Positions 1-8,855 of a DNA stretch of 64,000 nt are shown piece by piece. Source of the stretch: Saprospiraceae bacterium. Its GTDB lineage: Bacteria > Bacteroidota > Bacteroidia > Chitinophagales > Saprospiraceae. The stretch covers positions 2,867,615-2,931,614 of the forward strand of contig JADJWV010000002.1 in assembly GCA_016716185.1 (NCBI GenBank). The letters run 5' to 3'. The notes beneath the pieces are model-generated. The model did not search any database, had not been told where the DNA came from, and saw only the letters and a program-made list of their open reading frames with translations. The translations under genes and the position numbers were made by a program. How positions within the stretch are numbered: position 1 is the stretch's first letter; each line of letters begins with the position of its first letter.

Positions 1-120
1 TAGTTTTAAAACAAGTTCATCTTAAAGTCCACTCAAAGTCGTCATCAAAAATAAAGAAATTAGTTTATACCAATAAAGCCAGATTTCCATCTTCTCTTGA
101 CTTATTTGGCAGTCTCATGC

Positions 121-148
121 ATGAGCTTTGCGCTTTTGGCTTCAAGCT
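121..148. repeat. Heptanucleotide repeat array, 4 units
   Basis: Four consecutive 7-base units of the form NNNNGCT (atgagct, ttgcgct, tttggct, tcaagct). It lies just downstream of the lipoprotein gene that ends at 175 on the minus strand. Units of the same form recur at 5461, 9587, 11871, 12151 and 12268. Confidence 0.6.
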
Positions 149-174
149 CAATACAATATTAAAAGTACAAGAAA

Positions 175-905
175 TCAATACTTCCGATGCAAATTCCACC
201 ATTGATTGTCTATGCTCCTGAATGCCACGACCCCGATATTGGGTTTAAAATAAAAGAAAATGCTATCCCGGTTGGCATATTCGTAAACATCAGTATACAC
301 CGAATCATTTATTTGAATCAACGGCTTCAACACATACCTGTTTTGCTTGGCAATCAGGCTGTCGCTAAATCGGGAACTGTGTCCCCGATCAGACGCCACA
401 AAAGATATGGTCGCAACGGCACCACTCACACTTGGATTGGTGCGATGTATAGTAAGTTTTAGTTCGTCATACAATACCGGATCTTCCGGAGTGGATGTCC
501 TGGCGAGTCCGTCTTCAACAATCCCGATATTACCAATCAGCCTGAATTTTCTTGCCGTATCCAGATCGTAGTAGTTGATCGTCAAATGTTCGGACAAGTA
601 ATACTTGTCTGCACGCATTTCGTCTTCGAGGCATATATTTTCAACAATGGTGTGGGAGCTGTCTCTGATGAGACTTAAGGGATCATACAGCACGGCTGTA
701 TCGTTTGCACCGCTATTAATGAATTCGAGGAAACGGATATTGTTGTAAGGTAAAAATGTGTGAGATTGGGCTTCCAAACTCAGATTCCCTAATATCTCAT
801 CCGGTGGACAATCGTCATTTTCTGAACAGGAAATAAAAAATCCTGTAATCAGTATAGAGCTGACTAAAGTACCAAAATTTTTAAATAAAAAGGTTTAGAA
901 AACAT
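175..905 (-). pseudogene. Lipoprotein of unknown function, frameshifted in its signal peptide
   Basis: The open frame 175-777 (200 aa) lacks a proper start. Extended upstream it reads through a hydrophobic stretch ending in a lipobox (ITGFFISC, then SENDD), so this is a lipoprotein anchored by Cys and probably surface or periplasmic. That frame hits a stop before any ATG. The nearest ATG, at 905, is one base out of frame, and a 1-nt change in the T-run near 886-895 would join them as M-F-S-K followed by the signal peptide. The mature part has no domain I recognise. Either the gene is broken or the homopolymer was miscounted. It stands alone, upstream of the nucleotidyltransferase on the same strand. 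Confidence 0.55.
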
Positions 906-1031
906 GTAATTATATTCCGATTAATGTTGAGGGCAAAAGTACATATTTAACATCGAGTACATCGGAATTTTGAACCACGAAGATTCAGTCTCTGTCAGTT
1001 TAGGGCTTGTCTGAATAACTGAGATGAACTT

Positions 1032-2024
1032 CTAAATCATGTCGATTTCGGTGTTGTCTCCAATATTAAAACTTTGAACCCGGCCTTTAATGACAGCATC
1101 GTTTCCAATGATCGAATGCTGCAATACAACGTCTTCGAGGCTGGTAAAATTGCCTATAATACCATCTTTAAGGATGGAATTTGTGATCTGGCTGTTGTCT
1201 CCAATCGATACATTTGGGCCAATAATTGAATGGGTGATCTGGCAGTTGTTTCCAATACTTACCGGGGGAATAAAAATATTGTTTTCATGATTATATGCCA
1301 ACTGTCTTTGAGGTTTTCGAGCGAGCATGATGGCGTTGGTCGATAACAGAATTTCCTTTTTGCCGCAATCAAACCAGTTGCGGACTTCCATGATTTCAAA
1401 CTTGCTCTTGTATTCAATCATGCACATCAATCCGTCTGTCAAATGAAACTCTCCTTTGGTTTTCCGTCCCGATTGGATATTGCTTTCCAGACAAGACAGT
1501 AGTTTTTGCCATTCCTTGATATGATACAATCCTACTATAGCAAGGTTGGATCTGGGAAACTGAGGTTTTTCTACGAGTCTCTCAACCAATCCCTTTTCGT
1601 TGAGCTCGACGACACCGAAGTTGCGGGGATCGTCTACTTTCCTTACCGCCAAAGTATTGACTTTTGAATTCTGGAGCACGTTCATATCGATGTCCAAAAT
1701 GGTATCCCCTAATTGAATGAGGACTTCTTCCTCATTTTTAAGAATGTCTTTGCAAAGGAATATAGCATGACCCAAACCTTCCCGTTCATTTTGGGAGACA
1801 TAATGCCTGGTTATATTCCTGTAATTTTCATCGAGATATTCCCTTATTTTTTCCCCCAGGTAACCCAAAATGAAAACATATTCCCGGATTCCCGCTTCGA
1901 TCAACTGATCCAGAATATAGGCAATAATAGGCTTCCCTGCCACAGGGATAAGTGGCTTGGGCTGGGTATAGGTAAGCGGCCTGAGCTTGGTACCCGCTCC
2001 GGCAACCGGAATAATAGCCTTCAT
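1032..2024 (-). CDS. NDP-sugar pyrophosphorylase / nucleotidyltransferase with C-terminal hexapeptide repeats
   Basis: A 330-aa cytosolic enzyme predicted to transfer NMP from an NTP to a sugar-1-phosphate, as in glucose-1-phosphate thymidylyl- or uridylyltransferases feeding cell-surface glycan synthesis. The N-terminus carries the nucleotide-binding signature PVAGAGTKLRPLT and the PKPLIPVAGKP segment of the family. QLGDTILD is the usual Asp-containing metal/nucleotide site, and VEKP is also present. From about residue 245 the protein has hexapeptide-like repeats (NNIFIPPVSIGNNCQI, NVSIGDNSQI), pointing to a left-handed beta-helix tail. The frame is open six codons further upstream, but the start at MKAIIPVAG matches the family N-terminus. 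The substrate cannot be told from sequence alone. Confidence 0.85.
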   Translation of the reverse strand: MKAIIPVAGAGTKLRPLTYTQPKPLIPVAGKPIIAYILDQLIEAGIREYVFILGYLGEKIREYLDENYRNITRHYVSQNEREGLGHAIFLCKDILKNEEEVLIQLGDTILDIDMNVLQNSKVNTLAVRKVDDPRNFGVVELNEKGLVERLVEKPQFPRSNLAIVGLYHIKEWQKLLSCLESNIQSGRKTKGEFHLTDGLMCMIEYKSKFEIMEVRNWFDCGKKEILLSTNAIMLARKPQRQLAYNHENNIFIPPVSIGNNCQITHSIIGPNVSIGDNSQITNSILKDGIIGNFTSLEDVVLQHSIIGNDAVIKGRVQSFNIGDNTEIDMI

Positions 2025-2179
2025 TTGTAACTTAAAATGCAAAAATTAAGCCGAATTCGTTTTTTCCGGTTATTTATTTAAATTTCAGTGTGTTAAATCA
2101 TTATTATACACACAATTATATATTTTTTTTTATTTATGATATATTTTGTAGGCTTCATCTGCCTCATAATTGCTTCCTT

Positions 2180-2524
2180 ATGAAAAACCTTATCTGATTC
2201 CTTTCATCTTTACTCCTCATTGGATCGATATCAAATGGTCAAATTATCCAATGGTCGTCCGAACAAATCATTCAAATGCAAGGATCGGGAAATAACATCC
2301 GACCACGTTTGATTTCCTTAAGCCAGGGAAAAGGTATTTTGATCTGGGGGAATGAACATACTCAAAGCATCCAATATTCAATGTGGAATAATGATCAACT
2401 TGGCAGGAAACTGACTACCGGAAAACCCACGAATGAAATTCAACTTGAAAATGTTAAACCGGGAATTTACTTCCTGAATTCTGTTTATCGACCATTTGGA
2501 TCCATTAAACTTCTGCTTTATTGA
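2180..2524 (+). pseudogene. Remnant of a T9SS-exported protein with an in-frame stop in the signal peptide
   Basis: An ATG at 2180 begins M-K-N-L-I followed by TGA (2195-2197). The same frame then continues through a typical signal peptide (FLSSLLLIGSISNGQ) and 82 more codons to 2524. The first part (GSGNNIRPRLISLSQGKGI) resembles the start of secreted BNR/sialidase-like proteins. The end (LENVKPGIYFLNS...IKLLLY) looks like the last strand of a Por/T9SS sorting domain. Start and end are therefore probably brought together by a large internal deletion. A nonsense codon plus a missing middle makes function unlikely. Confidence 0.55.
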
Positions 2525-2765
2525 GCTAAGGGAAGAACTAAATTGGTTTTTGGATTCTATTAAAATACCAGCATACTGAGTAAAATTGCTCAATGTATTG
2601 AGTAAAATTTAGTAAATTGTTATAAAGGTCTCATTTTCAAATACTTAAAATATAATTTCAAGTAGCTAAAATATTTTATAGACATCTACTTAGAGCGTTT
2701 TAAATACAGGCATCCACTGGAGGAATTCGTTCAAATAAAGCATCGGAATGTATTGATTCATCAAA

Positions 2766-3662
2766 TTACCCCGCCAGCGCTGCAGCCCCGCCCACAATTT
2801 CAGACAATTCTTTGGTGATGGTTTCCTGGCGAGCTTTGTTGTAATTGATTCTTAATTCACCCAGCATGTCTTCTGCATTTTCGGTGGCTTTATCCATTGC
2901 TGTCATACGCGCACCATGTTCGGAAGCCTGTGTGTCCAGAACACATTTAAAAAGTTGCGTCTGTAAAATAGAAGGGATCAATTCTTCCAGTAATTGCTGC
3001 TGATTGGGTTCGAAGATATAGTCGGCCTTCATTTTGGATGATTCCGAATTATCGCTCAAAATTTTATGGACTGGCAAATATTGCTCGCGTTCGGGAAATT
3101 GCGTTCCTGCATTTTTAAATCGTCCGTAATAGATTTCAATTTGATCGTACTGGCCGCTTGAAAACTCTGACATCAGTTGATCTGCCAGGCTTGCAATGCT
3201 GTTGTAATCCAGATGGCTGTACAACGGGATGTGTTTATCTATGAGTTGCGCTTTTGGCAACCTTCTCTTAAAGTAATCGAAGCCTTTTTTACCAATAAAA
3301 AGCATACTTAAATTACCTTCTTCATAGGCTTTCGTGTAATGATCCTTCACGTACCCCGCTGCAGTCTTCAGAATGTTGGAATTGAATCCACCACACAATC
3401 CGCGATCGGAAGTAATAATGACCAACAGAGGTTTTTTCATCTCAGTCGCTTTTCCAAAAGACAATCCCTGTCCGGCATCACCTCCGGACATAATGTGGCT
3501 CAGGGTAATATTGAGTCGGTTGGAATAAGGACGCATTTGTTGGATAGCCTGTTGAGCCCTCCGAAGTTTTGCAGCGGAAACCATTTTCATGGCTTTGGTG
3601 ATCTGCTGCGTTGAAATCACTGATTTGATCCGGTTTCTTACTTCTTTTAAATTTGCTGCCAT
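2766..3662 (-). CDS. atpG: F1Fo ATP synthase subunit gamma
   Basis: A 298-aa central rotor stalk of F1. Its N- and C-terminal helices form the coiled coil that turns inside the alpha3beta3 head. The N-terminus ANLKEVRNRIKSVISTQQIT and the SAAKLRRAQ motif are diagnostic, as is the C-terminal coiled coil (ARMTAMDKATENAEDM, then NKARQETITKELSEIVGGA). The length is normal for the family. It is the last gene of the minus-strand atp cluster, 32 bases after atpA. No atpD or atpC follows, which fits the split arrangement common in Bacteroidota. Confidence 0.98.
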   Translation of the reverse strand: MAANLKEVRNRIKSVISTQQITKAMKMVSAAKLRRAQQAIQQMRPYSNRLNITLSHIMSGGDAGQGLSFGKATEMKKPLLVIITSDRGLCGGFNSNILKTAAGYVKDHYTKAYEEGNLSMLFIGKKGFDYFKRRLPKAQLIDKHIPLYSHLDYNSIASLADQLMSEFSSGQYDQIEIYYGRFKNAGTQFPEREQYLPVHKILSDNSESSKMKADYIFEPNQQQLLEELIPSILQTQLFKCVLDTQASEHGARMTAMDKATENAEDMLGELRINYNKARQETITKELSEIVGGAAALAG

Positions 3663-3694
3663 GTCCTTAGATTGCTTGTACGAAGCTCAATTGA

Positions 3695-5287
3695 TTATGC
3701 TTTCACGCGGTATTGTGAAGAAAGATCGTTTGCAACTTCGCGTAAGGTTTTCAAATCGTCATCCTGTAAATTTCCCTTTCTGAAATTTTCCAATACGCCT
3801 GGATGTTTTTGATCCAAGGTGGTTAGAAATACATTCTCAAAATCTTTCACTTTTTCGACAGGCACATCTTTCAACAAATTGGAAGTACCCAGATAAATGA
3901 TGGCTACTTGTTTCTCTACCGAAACCGGGCTGTATTGCGGTTGTTTCAGAATCTCCACATTTCGTTTTCCTTTGTCCAACACGGCTTTGGTGGCCGCATC
4001 CAGATCCGATCCGAACTTTGAAAACGCTTCCAGTTCCCGGTATTGCGCCTGATCGAGTTTCAATGTTCCGGAAACTTTCTTCATGGATTTGATCTGAGCA
4101 TTTCCACCCACACGGGAAACGGAAATACCTACGTTGATGGCAGGACGAATACCCGCGTTGAATAGGGTGGATTCCAAAAAGATCTGTCCGTCGGTAATGG
4201 AAATCACGTTCGTTGGAATATATGCAGACACGTCTCCCGCCTGTGTTTCAATAATCGGCAAGGCAGTCAAAGAACCCCCTCCTTTAACAATACCTGCCTT
4301 TTTCAATGAATCAGGAAGGTCGTTCATATTTCTTGCGATCTCGTCGTTGTTCAAAATTTTTGCGGCGCGTTCCAACAATCTGCTGTGCAAATAAAATACG
4401 TCCCCTGGATACGCTTCGCGACCCGGAGGTCTGCGCAACAGCAGGGATACTTCGCGATAAGCAACCGCTTGTTTAGAAAGATCATCGTAAATCACCAATG
4501 CCGGACGACCGGTATCGCGGAAAAATTCTCCGATGGCTGCACCTGCAAATGGAGCGTAAAACTGCAGCGGTGCGGGGTCTGAAGCGGAAGCAGAAACAAT
4601 TACGGTATAAGGCATGGCTCCATATTCTTCCAGCGTTCTGGCCACTTTGGCCACGGTAGATGATTTCTGACCGGATGCAACATAGATACAATACACGGGT
4701 TCTCCGCGATCGTAAAATTCCTTTTGATTGATGATGGTATCGAGTGCAATGGCTGTTTTTCCAGTTTGGCGGTCGCCAATGATCAATTCTCTCTGGCCTC
4801 TACCAATTGGAATCATGGAGTCAATAGGTTTGATACCCGTTTGCAAAGGTTCGTTTACAGGTTGCCTGAAAATAACTCCTGGTGCTTTGCGCTCGATGGG
4901 CATTTCATAACGCGTGCCGGCTATCGGGCCTTTACCATCGATAGGCACTCCCAGAGGATTCACAACGCGACCAAGCATTCCTTCTCCAACTTCGATAGAA
5001 GCAATTTTTCCGGTCCGTCTTACTTTGGAACCTTCTTTGATTCCATCCCAGGAACCCATCAATACCACACCGACATTATCCAATTCAAGATTCAGTACGA
5101 TGGCCTGCACTCCGGTTTCAAATTCAACAAGTTCTCCTGCCTGTGCATTGGTCAATCCATACACCCGGGCGATTCCATCACCCACCTGGAGTACGGTTCC
5201 TACTTCTTCGAGACTCGCTGCGCTGCTCGTTCCGGAAATTTGTTGTTTCAGTATTGCTGAAATTTCTTCGGGTCTTATTGATACCAT
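3695..5287 (-). CDS. atpA: F1Fo ATP synthase subunit alpha
   Basis: A 530-aa non-catalytic nucleotide-binding subunit of the F1 head. The Walker A motif GDRQTGKT is at residues 171-178. The beta-barrel N-terminal domain (DGIARVYGLTNAQAGE) and the family signature PAINVGISVSRVGG are also present. No interruption is seen over 1.6 kb. A 232-base gap full of heptanucleotide repeats separates it from atpH upstream, much more than the other spacings in this operon. Confidence 0.99.
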   Translation of the reverse strand: MVSIRPEEISAILKQQISGTSSAASLEEVGTVLQVGDGIARVYGLTNAQAGELVEFETGVQAIVLNLELDNVGVVLMGSWDGIKEGSKVRRTGKIASIEVGEGMLGRVVNPLGVPIDGKGPIAGTRYEMPIERKAPGVIFRQPVNEPLQTGIKPIDSMIPIGRGQRELIIGDRQTGKTAIALDTIINQKEFYDRGEPVYCIYVASGQKSSTVAKVARTLEEYGAMPYTVIVSASASDPAPLQFYAPFAGAAIGEFFRDTGRPALVIYDDLSKQAVAYREVSLLLRRPPGREAYPGDVFYLHSRLLERAAKILNNDEIARNMNDLPDSLKKAGIVKGGGSLTALPIIETQAGDVSAYIPTNVISITDGQIFLESTLFNAGIRPAINVGISVSRVGGNAQIKSMKKVSGTLKLDQAQYRELEAFSKFGSDLDAATKAVLDKGKRNVEILKQPQYSPVSVEKQVAIIYLGTSNLLKDVPVEKVKDFENVFLTTLDQKHPGVLENFRKGNLQDDDLKTLREVANDLSSQYRVKA

Positions 5288-5296
5288 GATGATATA

Positions 5297-5359
5297 GTTG
5301 TTAGATGTTAGTTGTTAGTTTAAAGGCTGATTCTTAAGGCTTAAGGTTAAAGGTTAAAT
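5297..5359. repeat. Heptanucleotide repeat array upstream of atpA
   Basis: Nine consecutive 7-base units (gttgtta, gatgtta, gttgtta, gtttaaa, ggctgat, tcttaag, gcttaag, gttaaag, gttaaat) in the atpH-atpA gap. They begin 10 bases before the atpA start and degrade gradually in sequence. Confidence 0.55.
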
Positions 5360-5460
5360 TCGTCTAGCTTTAAAAAATCAGACTTCACTTTATAATTTAT
5401 TAAGTTGTAAAATCACTTTTAAAATTCCTTTTATAATTTTATGTTCATAAAACATCATTC

Positions 5461-5516
5461 GCTTTTCGCTTTTCGCTTTTCGCTTTTCGCCTTCAGCCTT
5501 AAGCCTTCAGCCTTCT
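5461..5516. repeat. Heptanucleotide tandem repeat, 8 units, between atpH and atpA
   Basis: Four perfect gcttttc units followed by gccttca, gccttaa, gccttca and gccttct with no gap. The array ends three bases before the atpH stop codon. Together with the array at 5297-5359 it fills about half of the intergenic space. Confidence 0.85.
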
Positions 5517-5519
5517 TCC

Positions 5520-6089
5520 CTACCTCCTCTCCACCAAGCTGACATAGCTCGTGTCGTAGAGATTCTCCTTCAATTCCCCGAGCTGTCTTTTGATACTTGC
5601 ATCGTAATTTCTGTCTCCCATTTCGAGAATAAATCCACCGATGATAGATGGATCTACTTTTTGAGAGAGTTCCATGCTTTCTCCCGGATTTAACCAGAAG
5701 CTGAATTTGTTTTTGATTGCATTTAATTCAGAATCGTTCCACTCTTTTGCAGTAATGACTCTCGCTGTTTTGATTTTCTTTATTTCTTTAAATTGTTCGA
5801 TAAATGCATGACAAATCGGAGTCAGTAAACTCTCCCTGCCTTTAGAAATCAACAATTGGATAAACTGCATCGTTAGTTTTTGAATTTTTCCTTCAAACAA
5901 TGCAGATACGACGCCTTGCTTTTTATCGGAGTGCACAATCGGACTGTTCAACATAGCACTGAACTCAACATTTTTACAAACCGATACGATTCCAAGCATG
6001 TCTTCATAGACGGAGTCCAGAACTTTTTGTTCTGAGGACAGATCAATCAGTGATTTAGCGTAACGATGTGCAATTTGAAGTTGTGACAT
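5520..6089 (-). CDS. atpH: F1Fo ATP synthase subunit delta
   Basis: A 189-aa peripheral stalk subunit (OSCP/delta family) linking the b-subunit stalk to the top of F1. The N-terminal six-helix domain begins IAHRYAKSLIDLS, and the C-terminal signature reads VDPSIIGGFILEMGDRNYDASI. The length is typical. The gene lies 23 bases downstream of atpF and follows the usual B-E-F-H-A-G order. Confidence 0.95.
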   Translation of the reverse strand: MSQLQIAHRYAKSLIDLSSEQKVLDSVYEDMLGIVSVCKNVEFSAMLNSPIVHSDKKQGVVSALFEGKIQKLTMQFIQLLISKGRESLLTPICHAFIEQFKEIKKIKTARVITAKEWNDSELNAIKNKFSFWLNPGESMELSQKVDPSIIGGFILEMGDRNYDASIKRQLGELKENLYDTSYVSLVERR

Positions 6090-6112
6090 ATTCTTATTAT
6101 TGCTGATAAAGT

Positions 6113-6643
6113 TTAATTCATTTTTACTTCATCCATGAGTTTATTTACATAGTCAATCTGTGCGGGTTGATCCGCCAATTGTTTGCGGATGACTTTTTCA
6201 GCTATTTGCAAAGCCATAACACCGATTTCATTTTTAACATCTACCATAGCCGCCATTTTTGCATTTTCGATGTCGAGTTTCGCTTGTTGCAATAATCTCT
6301 GAGCTTCTTCTTTGGCTTTTTCCCGTGCTTCGGCGACCAATAGATTTGCAGATTCTTTTGCGTCTTTGATGATGACCATCTTTTCTTCCTTGGCCTCTGC
6401 GAGAACCCTTTCATTTTCAGCTTTAAGCTGAGACATCTCATACCTGGCCTGCTTAGCAGCATCAAGTGCATTTCTGATGTCTTCCTGACGATCTTTTAGT
6501 GCTTTAACAATGGGTTTGAATGCCATTTTTCCGACTAAAAACCAGAACAAACAGAAAAAGACCGTGGACCAAAACAACAAGCCGAAATCGGGTTTCAACG
6601 GAGAAAAGTCCAACAAGAAAATGTTTATAAAATCGAGCATCAT
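6113..6643 (-). CDS. atpF: F1Fo ATP synthase subunit b
   Basis: A 176-aa peripheral stalk subunit. One N-terminal membrane segment (about residues 22-42, FGLLFWSTVFFCLFWFLVG) is followed by a long charged coiled coil rich in A, K, E and Q (AKEEKMVIIKDAKESANLL). This is the b-subunit architecture that clamps delta and Fo subunit a together. The start chosen gives a short N-terminal hydrophobic lead. Gaps are 70 bases to atpE upstream and 23 bases to atpH downstream. Confidence 0.95.
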   Translation of the reverse strand: MMLDFINIFLLDFSPLKPDFGLLFWSTVFFCLFWFLVGKMAFKPIVKALKDRQEDIRNALDAAKQARYEMSQLKAENERVLAEAKEEKMVIIKDAKESANLLVAEAREKAKEEAQRLLQQAKLDIENAKMAAMVDVKNEIGVMALQIAEKVIRKQLADQPAQIDYVNKLMDEVKMN

Positions 6644-6713
6644 ATCTTCTTTAATTAAAAATAAAAAAACGAAGGTTCCTTAGCCAACCGCCAGGTGACC
6701 TTCGTAAAAATTT

Positions 6714-6920
6714 TTACGCTACGAGGTAAGAGAACAGGATCGCAATCAAAGCAGCACCTTCTACAAGGGCAGCCGTAAGGATCATGTTGGCACGGATATC
6801 TCCCAATGCCTCGGGTTGACGAGCGATAGACTCCAGAGCCTTACCACCGATGCTTCCCACGCCGATTCCGGCGCCGATAGCAGCCAAACCCATACCAATA
6901 GCAGCAATTGAACCTCCCAT
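6714..6920 (-). CDS. atpE: F1Fo ATP synthase subunit c
   Basis: A 68-aa hairpin of two membrane helices that forms the c-ring rotor. The glycine-rich first helix is followed by the polar loop ESIARQPEA, and the second helix carries the ion-binding carboxylate Glu53 (AALVEGAAL). The frame is open 43 codons further upstream, but that extension overlaps atpB and does not resemble subunit c, so the start at MGGSIAAIG is preferred. Confidence 0.97.
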   Translation of the reverse strand: MGGSIAAIGMGLAAIGAGIGVGSIGGKALESIARQPEALGDIRANMILTAALVEGAALIAILFSYLVA

Positions 6921-6969
6921 AATTATTGTTTTATATATGAATAAAAAGTTTTCAAATGAGTTCTTTCCT

Positions 6970-8334
6970 TTAATGATGATCGTGTTCGGCATGAGCATGT
7001 TCTTCTGTAGCTGCACCAATATAAGAAGCGGTGAGCAGCGTAAACACAAAAGCCTGAATCAAAGCCACCAGCAATTCTATAGACATCATGAATACCGTTA
7101 GCAATCCGGAACCAATGGAGGCTCCTAATCCTGCGCCCATGTTTTCGCCTGAACTTCCAAAAATGAAAATCAAACTGATGAAAATCAGAATGGCCATGTG
7201 ACCTGCGGTGATATTCGCAAAAAGACGAAGCATTAAGGTCAATGGTTTGATAAATACTCCTAATATTTCAACCGGCGTCAATATGGTTTTCACCCATGCC
7301 GGAATGCCGGGCATCCAGAATATATGTTGCCAGTAATGTTTATTTCCGTTGAAGTTCACTACAAAAAAAGCAATCAGTGCAAGTACCATGGTCACCGATA
7401 AATTTCCGGTGACATTGGATCCTCCTAAAAATGGAATTTGTCCGAAAAGATTTAATCCCAGTACAAAAAAGAAAATAGCCAGTAGCATGGGAAGAAAACG
7501 CTCCCATTTCGGACCTAAAAAAGGTTTGGCCACTTCGTCCTGGATAAAGAGAATCAGAGGCTCAAAAAACAATTGAGAACCGGATGGTGCAGTTCCAGGA
7601 TTCCGCTTATAACGATTTGCCATGCTGATAAAAACCCAACCCAAAAGGAGGACTACCAGCAGCATACTGAATACATTTTTTGTAATCGAAAAATCGTAAA
7701 AAGAAGTAATCCCTCCTCCAAATAATCCGCCATCTGCGGTACTTGGCTTCTCGAGTTTATATTCCTGTTGGTTGACGGTTACAAAATCAAAATCTTTTTG
7801 TTTTCCATCGATTGTCTCTGTTTTTGAATGGATCGATTGCACTTCAAATATGCCATTTGGAAAATCCCCGGCAATTCTATTGATTCTTCCGTGATTGAGC
7901 ACATATCCATCGATGACCTTTTTGCCATTACCATGGTGGGCATTGTCGATTTCGAATTTTCCCGATGAGAAAAAAGACCAGCCTTTGGCAGGCGCATAGA
8001 GTATACAGGGTAAAGGCAGATTCCAGGGGCCTATGCTGTAAACATTCAAATCCGAAATGTGGTGAAAAGCAGTCCCTTTCGGATCAAAACTGTGCCCTTC
8101 ATGCTCTTCATGCCCATGATCTGCAGCAGGATTCACAGCAGTAGTATTGGCTGGTATTTCCTGCGAATGGCTATGTCCGGGAGCATTGTGGTCGTGTCCC
8201 TCATGTGAATGATCATGCCCTTCGTGTTGAGCCAGATATTCCGAAATATTATTGGCCTCATTGTCAGAAACTTGTCCAATAATTCTACCGGAACTTATCA
8301 TCAGGATTAAAAACCAAAGAATAATCTGCTTCAT
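6970..8334 (-). CDS. atpB: F1Fo ATP synthase subunit a, with His-rich N-terminal extension
   Basis: About 454 aa, the static Fo subunit forming the proton half-channels. It starts with a signal-peptide-like hydrophobic segment and then a long extramembrane region that is strikingly His-rich at residues 37-81 (HEGHDHSHEGHDH, later DHGHEEHEGHS). The C-terminal membrane half has the catalytic Arg helix (PLTLMLRLFANITAGH) and ends in another His cluster (HAHAEHDHH). Extended N-terminal domains are known in Bacteroidota AtpB. The His density could bind metal, but that is only an inference. The frame is open to 8427, but the start at MKQIILWF gives a proper signal peptide. First gene of the atp operon. 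Confidence 0.96.
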   Translation of the reverse strand: MKQIILWFLILMISSGRIIGQVSDNEANNISEYLAQHEGHDHSHEGHDHNAPGHSHSQEIPANTTAVNPAADHGHEEHEGHSFDPKGTAFHHISDLNVYSIGPWNLPLPCILYAPAKGWSFFSSGKFEIDNAHHGNGKKVIDGYVLNHGRINRIAGDFPNGIFEVQSIHSKTETIDGKQKDFDFVTVNQQEYKLEKPSTADGGLFGGGITSFYDFSITKNVFSMLLVVLLLGWVFISMANRYKRNPGTAPSGSQLFFEPLILFIQDEVAKPFLGPKWERFLPMLLAIFFFVLGLNLFGQIPFLGGSNVTGNLSVTMVLALIAFFVVNFNGNKHYWQHIFWMPGIPAWVKTILTPVEILGVFIKPLTLMLRLFANITAGHMAILIFISLIFIFGSSGENMGAGLGASIGSGLLTVFMMSIELLVALIQAFVFTLLTASYIGAATEEHAHAEHDHH

Positions 8335-8368
8335 AGGCATTTCGGCACCAGGCTTTAAAAAATCGCTG

Positions 8369-8376
8369 CAAAGGTA
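8369..8376 (-). promoter_or_regulatory. Putative atp operon promoter -7 element (TACCTTTG)
   Basis: An exact match to the Bacteroidota sigma-A -7 consensus TAnnTTTG on the minus strand, 34 bases ahead of the atpB start. A clear -33 TTG at the right spacing was not found. Confidence 0.45.
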
Positions 8377-8560
8377 AGTGCTGGATGGGAGATTACGTAA
8401 GCGCCTTTTCAAAAAATTGCCTAACAAAAGCTTAATGGCGGACTGTTTTTTGAGGTCAATAAACTAATCCCGGCATTCAATAAATGGTCACACCCAGCTG
8501 ATCGTTCCAAGAGGTTCTCGTCAGGGAATTGTACTAAATTTGTCACTAATTTCAGTGAAA

Positions 8561-8833
8561 ATGAACGCAAATTTTATTAAAGCGGAGGATAGGACCAAAC
8601 TTAACAGATGGCTAAGAGCATCCGCTAAATTAAATCAGCATAGGATTTTTGTATTTCCCATCAACGATTATTGGGGAATTAAATTTGAAGGTTCCAAAAG
8701 GTTATACAGAAAATATAGAGATAAATCCGAGGCCATCAAGGAGGCTAAAAAGCAAGCAACCAAAAGACACTCAAGGAAAATTATTGTCCAAAATGATCTA
8801 GGGCTTATTACATCAGAAATTTCAGCCAATTGA
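8561..8833 (+). CDS. Small DUF2188-like protein
   Basis: About 90 aa. The central part (FVFPINDYWGIKFEGSKR, then KYRDKSEAIKEAKKQA) resembles the DUF2188 family: a short beta sheet with Trp and Gly positions followed by an Arg/Lys-rich helix, and a closing strand IIVQNDLGLI. No catalytic motif is visible. It begins at the ATG at 8561; GTG 8555 and TTG 8540 are alternatives. The next gene starts 22 bases after its stop, so the two are probably co-transcribed. Confidence 0.6.
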   Translation: MNANFIKAEDRTKLNRWLRASAKLNQHRIFVFPINDYWGIKFEGSKRLYRKYRDKSEAIKEAKKQATKRHSRKIIVQNDLGLITSEISAN

Positions 8834-8855
8834 TAAGCGTTCATCATAGTAAACA

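Noticed and set aside
4724..5260. Plus-strand frame of 178 codons inside atpA
   Set aside because: Antisense shadow of a highly conserved gene; no start context or similarity.
6921..7049. Upstream extension of atpE
   Set aside because: It overlaps the end of atpB and has no similarity to subunit c; the short start is normal for the family.
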